Notes: generated by a model from the sequence alone, not told the origin. Shown: positions 33,354 to 45,593, counted from the stretch's first letter. The stretch: DNA of 64,000 nucleotides from Pseudorasbora parva (GCF_024679245.1 NC_090184.1:11607233-11671232); one strand, 5' to 3'. Program-made: numbers and translations.

Positions 33354-34368
33354 TAGGGGTGTAACGATACACACGCTTCGATATATCATGATACTGAACT
33401 CACGATACGATATGTATCCCGATATTTAAAGCCAAAATTAAAGAGTTTTATATTGTACTTTTTTATTATTATATTATTATGTGTGTATTATTATCAGGAC
33501 CTAAAAATATTCCCTCATTGCAGTAGTATACATTATATTCAACATTATGTATAGTGTATTAGCTATGCATTGCCTCTCCCGCTATTAATGCACTAGCCTA
33601 TGTAAGAATAAACCATCCAAAATGCTTTGACTAAGCATACAACTAAAACTAAATGTGATCTGGTGATTTAAATCATGTTTGTGCTTTCACTAAGGAGTGC
33701 CGTTTTAAATAATGTTTGTTTTTTGACTTTGAAGAGTCCGTTCTGGCAGCGTATGCGCTTCAGATGATCAATGTAATCCGTCACAGCTCTAGTCGCAAGA
33801 AAGCTTGTCAAAATGGCCACTCTCCAACTGTAAATGTTTCGCTCATCCAAGAAGTTTAATTCTGCATTTACTCCCTCATGTTGTTTCCACGCGTCACACA
33901 ATCATTTCATAGTCCGTGTTTACTACAGTATGTGGGTCTTGTTAAATATTCATCATATAAAGCCATGTGTCTCTTCAGAAGATTTGGATTAGACCACTCG
34001 TTTAGTAATGTTTACATTGCTTTATGACATTGTTTGCATCTTTTAAGTTTTAGAGGAATGTACTTTAAAAATGGAGGAACAGAAATCACTCAGGTTTAAT
34101 AAAGAATGTCTTCATTTGTGTTTGGAAGTTAAATGAAAAACCACATGATGGTGAGTAGCTACATAATGACAGAATTTACATTTGTGGCAGCCTACATTTG
34201 TTCATTTGTGTTTGGGTGAGCTATACCTTATAAATAGGCAAACTACCGCAAGTTGAGCCTTGGATAAAACAACTATATATTGCGAATCATATCGTTTCCA
34301 TAAACGATACATATCGACACATTTTAATATCGCTATATACTGTTTAACGATATATTATTACACCCCTA
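33354..34368. mobile_element. hAT-like non-autonomous transposon
   Basis: 'taggggtgtaacgatacac' at the left and '...gatatattattacacccct' at the right form inverted ends, with 'cgatatatcatgatac'-type subterminal repeats. The flanking octamers (atgcatgt and atatatct) agree at only about five positions. There is no coding sequence. Confidence 0.6.
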
Positions 34369-34877
34369 ATATATCTTCCTATTTTTAAACAGATTTAAAT
34401 AATTAAATAATTAGGACATTATTTACCTATTATTAAATTAAATATGCATTTCTACTGCACAAGCCCTGATGACGACATAGCTGTTCCACGATTGGCCGGA
34501 TTCACCACATGACAGCAATCACATGGCGGCGAAGTACTCCCTCTCTCATATTTGATTGCTCAATAGTTGTTTTACAAAGTTACGATTTTCCTTTTTGTAA
34601 TCTACTTTAAACACCCTTTGTTTAAAAAAAAAATTGTCTTTGAAGTGGAAATTTTGTAGCCAAACCTCTTGAAGTTTACATTTTATTGGCATGTTTGCCT
34701 TAGTTAAGTCTGGGTATCGTTTAAAGATTTTTGAGGAGCATTTCCCATTATAGGTGCACATGCATGTGTTCACTACTGTGGAAATGACTAGGGTTGGGTA
34801 CCAGTCACATTTTAACTGGTACCGGTGCCGGTACCTAAAATTCTCTCTTGGTACCCAACGGTACCTTTTTTCGGTAC
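34369..34877. other. intron with an orphan element end
   Basis: Near 34791 'tagggttgggtaccagtcac' and repeated 'ggtacc' motifs look like a hAT terminus. No matching right end was found beyond the RTE element. The rest is AT-rich. Confidence 0.4.
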
Positions 34878-36545
34878 TTTAGGAATGTCTACCTCTTCTT
34901 CTTCTTTTTCTTTCGGCTGTTCCCTTCAGGTGTCGCCACAGCAAATCATCTGCCTCCATCTAGTAGTATCCTCTGTATCCTCTTCTCTCAGACCGACTAC
35001 CTTCATGTCCTCCTTCACTACATCCATAAACCTCCTCTTTGGTCTTCCTCTCGACCTCCTGTCTGGCAGCTCTAACCTCAGCATCCTTTTACCAATATAT
35101 TAACTCTTCCGCCTCTGAACATGTCCAAACCATTTTAACCTGGCCTCTCTTACTTTGTCTCCAAAACATCTCACATGTGCTGTCCCTCTGATGTATTCAT
35201 TCCTGATCCTATCCATCCTTGTCACTCCCAAAGAGAACCTCAACATCTTCAGCTCTGCTACCTCTAGCTCTTCCTCCTGTATTTTCCTCAGTGCAACTGT
35301 CTCCAAACCATACAACATCGCTGGTCTCACTACTGTCCTGTACACTTTTCCTTTCATTTTTGCTGGTACACTTTTATTACACAACAGACCTGACACTTTT
35401 CTCCACTCATTCCAACCTGCCTGCCGCCGCTTCTTCACCTCTTTTCTACACCCCCCATTGCTCTGCAATGTTGACTAAGTACTTAAATCCTGCACCTTCT
35501 TTACCTCTTCTCCCTGTAACCTCACTGTTCCTCCACCTAACCTTCATTCCTCTTCTCTCCAAAACAAACCTCCACCTCTCTAGACTTTCCTCCACCTGTT
35601 CCCTGCTCTCACTACAGATCACAATGTTATCCACAAACATCATAGTCCATGGAGATTCCTGTCTGACCTCATTTGTTAGCCTGTCCATCAACACCGCAAA
35701 CAAGAAGGGGCTCAGAGCCGATCCTTGATGCAGTCCCACCTGCACCGTGAAGTCCTCTGTCTCATCTACAGCACACCTTATCACTGTCCGCCATGCCAGA
35801 CCTCCTCATACAATACCACAGCTTCTCTCTTGGCACTCTGTCATATGCTTTCTCTAAATCTACAAAGACACAATGCAGATCTTTCTGACCCTCTCTGTAC
35901 TTCTCCATTATCATTATCAAAGCAAATAATGCATCTGTAGTGCTCTTTCTTGGCATGAAACCATACTGCTGCTCACAAATGCCCACTTCTCCATCTTTCC
36001 CTCACCCTCCTGTCACCTGTCAAAACATTTCCCTCTCTATCTTTAATCACTCTAACCTGCAGCACATCCTTTCCATCTCTATCCCTCTGCCTCACCAACC
36101 GATACACATCCCTCTCACCTTCTTTATTATCTAACCTTGCATGTCCTCATACACTTTCTGTTTGGCCTTTGCCACCTCTATCTTAACCTCACACTGCATC
36201 ACCCTATATTCCTGTCTACTTTCCTCCGTCCTCTCACTGTCCCACTTCTTCCTAGCTAACCTCTTCCTCTGGATACTCTCCTGGACTTCCTCATTCCACC
36301 ACCAAGTCTCCTTGTCTTCTTTCCTCCTTCCAGATGACACACCTAGCACCTTTCTACCCGTCTCTCTGATCACTTTGGCTGTAGTAGTTCAGCCACCTGG
36401 AAGGCCTTCTTGACCACCTAAAGCTTGTCTCAACTCCTCCCTGAAAACCACACAGCACTCTTCCTTTTCCAATTTCCACCACTTTGTCTTCTGCTCAGCC
36501 TTTTACTCTCTTCATTTTCCTCACCACCAGAGTCATCTTACACAC
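34878..36545 (-). mobile_element. RTE-type LINE, 5'-truncated and decayed
   Basis: The element reads on the minus strand. Its 3' end (34878) is a short 'cttcttcttcttt' microsatellite next to 'tttcggctgttccc', which resembles an RTE tail. Four frames carry RT and C-terminal segments in order from about 36500 to 35100. The endonuclease is missing. Confidence 0.8.
35100..36373 (-). pseudogene. RTE reverse transcriptase, active site altered
   Basis: In transcript order: WWWNEEVQESIQRKRLARKK (36373-36131), then EQQYGFMPRKSTTDALFAL and FVDLEKAYDRVPREKLW (35986-35762), then VGLHQGSALSPFLFAVLMD with TMMFVDNIVICS (35784-35446), then RPAMLYGLETVALRK and LKMLRFSLGVTRMDRIRNE (35468-35100). The catalytic box that should read F/YADD is FVDN here, losing one of the two metal-binding aspartates. 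Several frameshifts are present. Confidence 0.85.
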
Positions 36546-36932
36546 CACCATCCTATGCTGAGGGATGTTTACCTCAATAACTGTAAAGAAACTGTATGTC
36601 ATTATAGAAGTGTTATTGACATTATGCCAGAGCTGCCTTGGTTGCTATCTGCCATTGTCTGTGATATTTGTTTAATGTGACATTTACCAGTAAATAGTAG
36701 GCCAGTAAATTCATAAAAACAACCATTTTAATATTTTATTTTCTATAAAAAGATTTCCCACAAATCATGTGTTGTGTATTTTCTGCTAATCAAATGAAGA
36801 CATCCGTTTAGTTACAAAACATTAGTTAAATGTATCTTCAAATTTAATTTAAAGGTGCCCTAGAATGATTTGAAACAATTTTGTTCTCTGAACATTTGTT
36901 CTCTGATATCTACATAGAGGGTATGTGGCTGC
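36546..36932. other. intron with a TTAA-type element end
   Basis: At about 36851 'ttaaaggtgccctagaatga' looks like the left end of a TTAA element and runs into the hAT transposase region. The remainder is AT-rich and unassigned. Confidence 0.4.
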
Positions 36933-36968
36933 AACAGTGTCTGCAAACGGCCGTTTGCAGACACTGTT
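36933..36968. repeat. 36-bp perfect palindrome
   Basis: The two 18-nt halves centred between 36950 and 36951 are exact inverse copies ('aacagtgtctgcaaacgg' and its complement). The next bases outward (36932 and 36969) do not pair. The right half encodes the CxxC of the neighbouring BED zinc finger. Confidence 0.98.
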
Positions 36969-38574
36969 CTGCTTAATTGTCCAGAGGGGGTGCAACTGCA
37001 AAAACGTACAGCACTTCAAGTTTAATTTATCACTTAAAATCAAGACACCCCGAACATCATGCAGAGTACGAGAAAGACACGGCGGCAACAGCAGCAGCGA
37101 AAAGGAAAGTTCCTCCCAGTCCATCTGTGGCTGACTTCTTAGAAAAGGCAAAAAGGTTTACCAGTGACAGTGCCAAAGCTAATAGTAAAGGCATTACTAA
37201 AAGGATAATGGAATTCATCGCACTGGATGATCAACCATTCTCTGTTGTAGAGGATGTTGTATTTCGCAGGCTTATAGACCATATTGAGCCCCGTTACATC
37301 ATGCCAAGTAGACAGTATTTCTCAGACGTGTGCTTACCTGAGATGTATAATGTCGTTTCAACTCACGTCCATGAGCTCTTGGCTACAGATATTGCAGCCC
37401 TCAGCTTCACGACTGATATTTGGAGCTCGGATGTGAGCCCCACCAGTATGCTGAGTTTAACTGTGCAGTGGATCGACACAGATTTAAAGCAACAAAAGAT
37501 TTTGCTTCACTCACAAGAGTTTAGAGGGTCCCATACAGCTGTAGCCATATCCAAGGCGTTCGCCAACATGTTTGACACTTGGCGTATCGACCGATCTAAA
37601 GTGCATGCGGTAGTCAGTGACAACGCAAGAAATATGGCTAAAGCCATGGAAGATAGCAATCTGAAAGGCATACGGTGTATGGCACACACAATTCAACTGG
37701 CGGTCAACGAGGGATTGTTGAGTCAGCACAGTATAGCAGATGTGATAGAGATAGGCAAATTGGAAAATTGTTGGCCATTTTAAGCATTCACCACTTGCCT
37801 ATGCGCGCCTACAATCTATCCAAGAATAGTTCGGAATGCCACAAAAACGTTTCCAACAAGGTGTGAGCACAAGATGGAACAGTACATAGTATATGCTGGA
37901 AAGCCTTTTTGCGCAAAAGCGAGTCTTGGCTACATACATAGCAGATCATGACCTGCCCGCGACATTCACCGCATACCAGTGGGTGTTAATCGAGAACGTT
38001 CTCTCTCTTCTCGCCCCCTTTTGAAGATAACAAAAGAGATAAGCTCATCTGATGCATCTGTGGCAGACATCATAACCTTACTTGCAGCACTAAAGCGTCT
38101 TTTAAACAAAGAGGCTGAAACAGACCACGGAGTGAAAACAACTAAAAGTGCGCTCTTAGAAGCTGACAGCACACGATTTAGTCAGGCGGACTCAGAACCC
38201 CTGTACTGCATTGCGACTGTGCTTGATCCACGATATTAAGATCATTACTTGGATGAGGGGAAAAAGCTGTGCACACGAGAAATGATCCAGGCTGAGGAGG
38301 AGATGAAAACAGCGCAGAGAGTAAACACGCTTGTACTACAGATTAGCCGCGCACAGTTTCGCTGTCTGACATATTCGATGAGATCCTCCAAGAAAATAAC
38401 CCATTTGGAAGACAGAGGACAAGCTCAACCGCTCAACAGTTAGATGGTTATCTCTCAGAAGTCCCCATCCCCAGGAGCAATAACCCTCTCGAATTTTGGA
38501 GGACCAATCAAGGCCACTTTCCCGACCTGGCGCAGATGGCACGGAAGCAGGCTACTTGTATGGGAAATTAATTT
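36952..38574 (+). pseudogene. hAT transposase with BED zinc finger, broken
   Basis: The BED finger is traceable as AVCRHC, a TAA, then the His end IYHLKSRHPEHH. An open stretch of about 268 codons to 37783 includes DQPFSVVEDVVFRRLID, FTTDIWSSDVSPTSMLSLT, AVVSDNARNMAKAM and RCMAHTIQLAVNEGLL, the usual hAT core. After a frame loss near 37770 the C-terminal part appears in pieces (about 37980-38574), ending with a dimerisation-like NNPLEFWRTNQGHFPDLAQ. The N-terminus is replaced by the palindrome. It is similar to the ZBED family of domesticated hATs, but several stops make it dead. Confidence 0.85.
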
Positions 38575-38600
38575 AAGATTTTATTTGTATTTTGGATTAT

Positions 38601-38930
38601 GGTAACACTCTATAAGTAGTTTCTATTTTTAACATTAACTAAAAATGAAAACCCCTTATTAAGCGCATTTATTAATCTTAATGTTAACATTTACTAATAC
38701 AGTATTCAAATTAAGACATTAAGACATCACATTTTTATTTTTTTAATTAAAAAGTAAAGTGGTAGGCCTATTTGTTAAAATTGTCAATGCACTTATACTA
38801 ACATGAACTAAATATGTTTTATTATCTTACATTAGCGAAGATTAATAAATACCATAACAAATGTATTGCTAATTGTTAGTTAATGCAATAATGTTAACAA
38901 AAGGAAACATTGTAAAGTGTTACTACCTAT
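38601..38930. mobile_element. 'ggtaacacttt' MITE
   Basis: The left 'ggtaacactctataagta' and right '...cattgtaaagtgttact' form imperfect inverted ends around 330 bp of AT-rich non-coding sequence. A truncated relative is at 3006-3075. Confidence 0.6.
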
Positions 38931-38959
38931 ATTTTATATGATGTATTTTGTGAAAAAAT

Positions 38960-39450
38960 TTAAAGGGGGGGTGAAACACTCAGTTTCAGTCAATCTCATG
39001 TCAATCTTGAGTACCTCTAGAGTAGCATTGCATCCTTCATATCTCCGAAAAGTCTTTAGTTTTATTATATTTATAAAAGAAATATAGGCTGTACCGTGTC
39101 TTTCCGGAAAAAACCAAGCGCCTGGAGGCGTATCGTGTGGGCGGAGCTAAAGAATGACAAGTGCGCACAAAGCGGTGACGTCCTCAAGCGTGGAGAAGAA
39201 AACGCTATCCTAAATATACCATGGCTTATGATGGCTATCAATCAGATTCAACTAATACAGATATGATCCAGAATCAGATCGGAGGCTGAAATAAATTGAA
39301 CAGGAGAAGCAACTACAGCAGTATGTCCGTCTCTGTGGTATGTACTATATTTAGTGGCCTGTCAACATTTGTGTATGTGTTTACTCGCAGTTTATGAGGA
39401 CATGATTTGGTTTATGGACTATTGTATGCGACTAAACATTAGCAGTAGCA
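38960..39450 (+). repeat. dispersed TTAA-type repeat, copy 1
   Basis: It starts 'ttaaagggggggtgaaacac' and contains 'tcagtttcagtcaatctcat' and 'gtatgtactatatttagtgg'. An inverted copy is at about 52870-53340. There is no coding sequence. Confidence 0.75.
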
Positions 39451-39801
39451 AGCAAAACGGTTTTGCACGTCAGACTAGTGTAACGTTATACATAGAACAA
39501 CAATGGAGTAACGTTAGCGCATTTGAATGCATTTGCTGCATTCATGGCGTGCATTTGCTCTCTCGCCTCTGGTCACACGCACCCTTCCTGGAGAAGAGCC
39601 CGTACGGCCCATACAAGAACCTTCCGCTCTGTCGACGTCAAGCGGACCCATATTTTTGCTTTTTTTTTGCTGAACCGTTTGTCCAAATATCACAAAAGTG
39701 GTCTCGTCAGATTCGAGACGTCATGATGAGTCGGCTGATATCCAATTTTAACATGTCGGCCATTTTGGCTGTCGGCCATCCTGAATTATGTGCCAAAATG
39801 C
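39451..39801. other. left part of a long non-coding fish repeat
   Basis: The plus-strand frame (39354-39860) is not recognisable as a protein. The segment up to 39801 continues after the SINE at 40389. Confidence 0.4.
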
Positions 39802-40381
39802 CACAGCCATATCACCCTGTAGCCCAAGACTTGTTTCCCACTGAAGCTAAGCAGGGCTGAGCCTGGTCAGTACCTGGATGGGAGACCAACTGGGAAAACC
39901 AGGAGCTGCTGGTAGAGGTGTTAGTGAGGCCAGCAGGGGGCGCTCACCCTGTGGTCTGTGTGGGTCCTAACACCCCAGTATAGTGATGGGGACACTATAC
40001 TGTCAAAGAGCACCATCCTTCTGATGAGACGTTAAACCGAGGTCCCGACTCTCTGTGGTCGTTAAAAATCCCAGGATGTCCTTCGATTAAGAGTAGGGGT
40101 GTAACCCCGGCATCCTGGCCTAATTTGCCCATTGGCCCCTGTCCATCATGGCCTCCTAATAATCCCCCTCTCCTGATTGGCTTAATCACTCGGTCTCCTC
40201 TCCACCAATCAGCTGGTGTTTGGTGAGCGTTCTGGCGCAATATGGCTGCTGTCGCATCATCCAGTTGGATGCTGCACATTGGTGGTGGTTGAGGAGATTC
40301 CCCTTCTATGTAAGCGCTTTGAGTGCCTAGAAAAGCGCTATATAAATGTAATGAATTATTATTATTATTATTATTATTATT
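39802..40381 (+). mobile_element. SINE3 (5S rRNA-derived SINE), full length
   Basis: The head 'ccatatcaccctgtagccca' to about 39910 follows 5S rRNA: it keeps 'gaagctaagcagggc', 'gcctggtcagtacctggatg' and 'ggagaccaactggga', the pol III internal promoter area. The body ends with 'aagcgctatataaatgtaat' and an ATT tail. A 7-bp duplication aaaatgc flanks it (39795-39801 and 40382-40388). A truncated relative is at 51483. Confidence 0.92.
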
Positions 40382-40388
40382 AAAATGC

Positions 40389-41827
40389 TGTATTTTATGA
40401 ACGCATGAACGGATTGTTACGGAACTCGGTATAGGTCATCACCAAAATGCCCTGAAGTAGCCTGAGAAGTTTCGAAACAGCGCCACCTAGTGTACTTTTT
40501 TTTTTAAAGTGCTTATAAGTTTGGGTGTGGTTGGGCTATTTTCAGTAGACTCTTCTCCTGAATCGTTGCAGAGTCCAACGATACCACACTTGCCAGGTTT
40601 CGGCGTATGGTTTGTGCACCGTTGTAATTTAGCGCTTTAAGAAAATTAGCCGATATCTTCGAAACCGCTAGTCCGATCGAGACGAAACCAGCGTCAGAAG
40701 TTGGGTACCATAGGTCGCTAGGCACAGTCGTGAGCCCAAATCTCAAAATTTTGATGGTAAGGGTAAAATCCAATCAATATCAGGTGTCAGGCTGAAACCC
40801 TATTGGAACTGTTTCCCCATGATGCATCATTTTCCAGCTAAAACTGCTCGGACAGACCAAACCGTAAGTCATAGAGACTTGAAACTTTCAGGGCTGGTAG
40901 TACTCACAACGACTGCAGACGTCACTGAAGCCCACTCCGATCGGCCTGACGGGGCGCTACAGCGATCAAAAGTACGAAACGGCTCACAACTCCGCAACCG
41001 TAAGGCGTAGCCTTGAGTGTCTTATATCGCTGGAATCCTTGGCTCGAGACGGACACAATGCATGCCAAAGGCACACTTTACATGCAAATGCGGATTTCCT
41101 CGCCCTTCAGGGGCCAATTTTGAGATATTTACATCTGTAAAACCTACTTTTGCAAATTACTCCCAGGTTTTTTGACTGACCAGAACCAAACCACCACCAA
41201 ATTAAGGTCACATGTGTGTGAGATCAGTCTGAGTTCACTTGGAAAAAATTACAACGATTTACCACTTGGTGGCGCTATAACATGTGAAAAACACATGAAA
41301 CTGGCAATATACACACCCAAACATTAGTCAGATGAAAATGGGCATTCATTGTCTTGGTGCCATGATAGACTATGAGGACCCTGGCGTATCGCAAACCCAG
41401 AATACGTCATTGGCGCAATGCCCTGAAGGAGCCTGAGAATTTTCAAGCCAGTGTTTTTTTACAGTATTCACCTCCTTAGACTCCTGAGTCCAATAATACC
41501 AAACATGCCAGGTTTCACCTTATGGTTTGTGAAAAGGTGTACTTTAGCACCTAAAAAACATTTGCGAATGTCTTCGAAACAGTTAGTCCAATCAAAACAA
41601 AACCACAACAGGAGATGCAGAATATTTACATAGGTCAATAACTAAACGATAATGACCAAAAGCCAACATTTTGGAAGGAAGTGGCTAAATCCAATCAGTA
41701 CAGCCCATGCTCTCATAAATATAAGTGGCTATAACTTTAAAACAAAATGAGATATGTACAACAATTTTGACACATATTTATGGACCCCCTTTGAGGTCTC
41801 CTAAAACAAGCAGAGAGATGTTATAAC
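40389..41827. repeat. long non-coding fish repeat with internal module duplication
   Basis: The sequence after the SINE continues the one before it. A module around 40552-40690 ('cgaaaccgctagtccgatcg') recurs in diverged form at about 41478-41602 ('cgaaacagttagtccaatca'). There is no coding potential that I trust. A poly-A run at 41828-41852 follows. Confidence 0.55.
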
Positions 41828-43550
41828 GGCAAAAAAAAAAAAAAAAAAAAAAACATTTTTCCTTAGTTAAATTACCTGTGTTGCCATAAATGTTCTTTCC
41901 CATCTATGATCTGAGTTTATTTGTTTATTTGGATCCCCATTGGCCAATACCTAGGCAGTGACTACTCTTCCTGAGGTCCCAAAAAGTAAAAAATACAAAA
42001 CTACATTAAAGCTGCAAGAGCAATGAAAGACCCTTGTACCTGTACCAACACCACCTTGTGGTTTTAGGAACATAGAGCACGGTACAATATGCATTTAATT
42101 ATATAAAAATAGGAGGACTACATCAATCATTTGTATTTGCCACACTTCCTGCTACTGGGCTGTATTCTGATCAGAGGGTGGTCTTGCGCCTGGACATGAC
42201 CAATGCATCCCTGAAATGTCTGCAGAGAGTGTGTCAATCAAACTATGCCCTGTAAATGCCAACTCGAAAAGATATCCTTAATAAACCCATCTCCGGCACG
42301 ACGACTCCAATCTATCAAATAATCCTACAAATATCTAATCCTATTTATCTAATATGACTTCTGAGCTGTAATGTTGCCAGAATTATAATCATACACTGTT
42401 CGAACTGGCAGAACTGGCACCCCGACTGAGCCTGGTTTCTCCCAAGATTTTTTTTCTCTCCATTCTGGCCCTGAAGGAGTCTTGGTTCCTTGCTGCCGTT
42501 GCTTTTGGCTTGGCTTGCTCAGTTGGGGACACCTAAATTTCAACCCAATTTTGCCTTATTTTGCAAACCTGTCTGTCCTCCATCTTGTTATTTGTTAAAA
42601 ATCTACTTTTTCAAACTCATATTAGACACTTGTCTGATTTTCACCAAAATTGAACCGTATCGTCTTCAGACCATGCCGACTAGACGTGCCGTTTTTCAGT
42701 AATGTGATGTATCACAATAATGAATATGCACAATATTGTTATTGTGGGCACATCAAAATATCGTAAATAATAATTTATTAACAATTATTACATTTTTTAT
42801 AATGCACTCAAGAATACTTTGCTCATCAACCGTATAAATGCTCAACACCGCTGTATTCTGCGTCAAAGGGATACACGCTCAGATGTAAATGAGAAGCAAC
42901 TGAACGAGTGAAGGAGACACACTGAATGAAGTGCACGCTCAGTGACAGCAGAGGGCGCTGATGAACTGCAGAATACAGCAGTTACCCCGGAAACCCCGAA
43001 AACAAAAGCAACCGCCTAGTGAAGTTTTTAAAACAGCCATTCGTTTTTTTTAAACTCAGTGTTGTTAATCACAGCACCAAATTTAATACTTAAAGACTTA
43101 ATAGGCTATTTATTTTCAAACTTTTTTATGTTTTAATCTGGAATACAACATGCTCTAATGATTAGAATTGTTTTGATTATTTGTTATTGTTCAGTAAAAC
43201 TTTGAGACATACATCTTCATAAGTAAACATGTTAATTCATTTTTACCAAACTGACAATGAAAAATACTTACAAAGAATTAATTATTAATAATTAAGTAAT
43301 GTTGATTTCTTAGTTACTATTTAATAACATTATCAAAAATCAAAATTAAAAGAACTTTTTTTAATAGACCTAAGATAAAACTAACAATGATCAGTATTTC
43401 TTTAGTAACATTAACAAAAAACATTATACTTTCTGTAACAAATGTAGCTATAGCTCAATCTTAGTTTATGCATTAAATAATGAAACCTTATTGTAATTTG
43501 TTACCTGTTGTTCTTTATAGCCTAATTCTTTTGCACTTTAATCTGTTTAA
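41828..43550. other. intron with repeat fragments, no gene
   Basis: It contains a poly-A run, a LINE-tail-like 'ggatccccattggccaatac' near 41933 and a segment around 42420-42520 ('ctgccgttgcttttggcttg') that looks like a common fish repeat. The remainder is AT-rich, and no ORF is credible. Confidence 0.45.
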
Positions 43551-43558
43551 AAATTGTA

Positions 43559-43640
43559 CTACAGCTTTGGAAAAAAATAAGTGACCACTTAACATTGACT
43601 TCTCAATGTTGAGTGGTCTCTTCATTTTTCCAGAGCTGTA
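43559..43640. mobile_element. short hairpin MITE
   Basis: 'tacagctttggaaaaaaata' and '...catttttccagagctgta' are inverted ends about 82 bp apart, with a near-hairpin interior ('gaccacttaacattgac' against 'caatgttgagtggtctc'). Confidence 0.7.
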
Positions 43641-43675
43641 TATATTTTTGGTGCATTGTATTATTGTATTTAAAC

Positions 43676-45585
43676 TAGGGCTGTCAATCGATTAAAATAT
43701 TTAATCGTGATTAATCGCATGATTGTCATGAGTTAACCCGCGATTAATCGCAATTTAATCGTAAATTTTTAGCAAGTGTAAATGTATCTTAAATTAAGCT
43801 TAAATTAAGTTTTTAATACTCTAATCAACATGGGTATGGACAAATATGCATGCTTTATGCAAATGTACATTTATTATTAGTGAAATCATACTTATTCAAT
43901 AATAATCAATACAGCATGAAGACTAGACGTATCAAAGGTCATAGATATTTATCTAAGAAATTGTTCATGTCTCTTAAGCCTAAACTTAAAAATTAAGAGT
44001 AAGTAGTGATTTCTCTCATTTTAAGAATATAAAGGGAGTTTTTACACTGGCAGTTTAATTCAGAGCAGGGCACAGTTCGTATGAAAAATTGGTAATGTGT
44101 ACCGGTGAGCGCACCAGAACCACAGTCCATATTCCACGGGAGGAGGTCCATATTCCACGAGTAGAAATATAGTGCGGCCCCTTTAAGAGATCTGCATTCC
44201 CAGTTGAACTGCCGGTATTGTGTGTGTACACGCCAAACTGGGGCACGATTCACGTGGAGACAGTGTGAAGAACATGGGCTCGGGAGCGCGCTGGTTCAGG
44301 AAAGTAACCTGTGCATTCATTTTAGCCGATTGTAATGTATTTAGTTCAATAAAACACATGTACTGTAAGCAGTGATGGTGTTAATGATTTACCTCAGACA
44401 TGAGCGAGAGTGAGGTGCTCAGACTGGAGAGAATATGCTCAGTGAAAAAACGCACTTTTCTTTCTGGAGTCTATAGTTAAACAGAAAATATGGTAGCTTA
44501 TGTAGGCAATAACTGCAGTTTTAATTTAGAATATTAATGTCAACCCTTTTCTTTCCCTATTAAAGGACAATTCCGGTGAGAAATGAACCTAGGGGTAATT
44601 AACAGATGGTTACTGAGTAGATCGTTCTCTGGGATGCGTTTTCATGAAAATCGAATGTAAAGAGTTTTATCTTTAAAAACAGATTAGCTTATAACGCTAG
44701 TCTATGAGGCACAGGGTAGACACAGGGTGGTAAAATTAAATCGCTAGTTAATACCACTAACAAGGCTCAAAATAGCCTCACACTAACACAGTAGCATAAT
44801 GAGGGTCCCTACATGCAAACCGAAGCATTGAGAACTTTGTAAGTGTACAAACAGTTTAATAAGAAGATACTTTATAAACATAGTGCCTTACATGTTCACG
44901 GACAGGCGCCATCTTGGAAAACAGTCTCGACGAATCGATCCACGAGAGCTGTTCTAAGTAAGCTGGTCGATAGGAATTAAGTTTGTGAAATGTAATATCA
45001 TGGACATTTTTATTTTTATTTATTTATTTTCTCAGTTGTGTTCAGTGTTTTCTTCCGGAAACAACTGACCATATGAGATTCCAAGTCACAGTTCATCACT
45101 TAGAACAGCGTTCGTGGCTCGATGAGTCGAGACTGTTTTCCAAGATGGCGCCTGTCCGTGAACCCGCAAAGCACTCTGTTTATAAAATTATCTTCTTATG
45201 AAACTGTTTGTACTCTTACAAAGTTCTCAATGCTTCGGTTTGCATGTAGGGACCCTCATTATGCTACTGTGTTAGTGTGAGGCTATTTTTAGCCTTGTTA
45301 GTGGTATTAACTAGCGATTTAATTTCACTACCCTGTGCCCCATAGACTAGTGTTATAAACTAATCTATTTTTAAACGCATCCCAGAGAACGATCTACTCT
45401 GTAACCATCTGTTAATTACCCCTAGGTTCATTTCTCACCGGAGTTGTCCTTTAATGTTTGCTGCTGCTTCCTTTGCATATGACTGCTCTCACTTATTCCA
45501 ACTACGGGCTATGCCACGGATCAAACAGAAAATGCAAATGAATTTGCGTTAACGCGTTATTAATGGTTTAACTTTGACAGCCCTA
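43676..45585. mobile_element. hAT-type transposon (8-bp TSD ATTTAAAC) containing a foldback
   Basis: The left 'tagggctgtcaatcgatta' and right '...actttgacagcccta' ends are flanked by atttaaac at 43668-43675 and 45586-45593. The element has 'gattaatcg' subterminal repeats and no transposase. The TTAA foldback at 44562-45454 is nested inside. Confidence 0.88.
44562..45454. mobile_element. TTAA foldback (long inverted repeat) element
   Basis: The two arms, about 350-380 bp each, are inverse copies beginning 'ttaaaggacaattccggtga' and ending 'accggagttgtcctttaa', with a loop of about 150 bp around 44950-45100. Both edges are TTAA. The arms include 'gacaggcgccatcttggaaa' and its inverse. A partial relative is at 59035-59465. 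Confidence 0.88.
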
Positions 45586-45593
45586 ATTTAAAC

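Noticed and set aside
35155..36413. Plus-strand serine- and leucine-rich ORFs
   Set aside because: They are antisense shadows of the RTE reverse transcriptase.
39354..39860. 168-codon plus-strand ORF
   Set aside because: It crosses from a dispersed repeat into another repeat and the SINE3 head, so it is a chance frame.
39802..39910. Functional 5S rRNA gene
   Set aside because: It is the diverged head of a SINE3 with a body and tail, not a 120-nt gene with a terminator.
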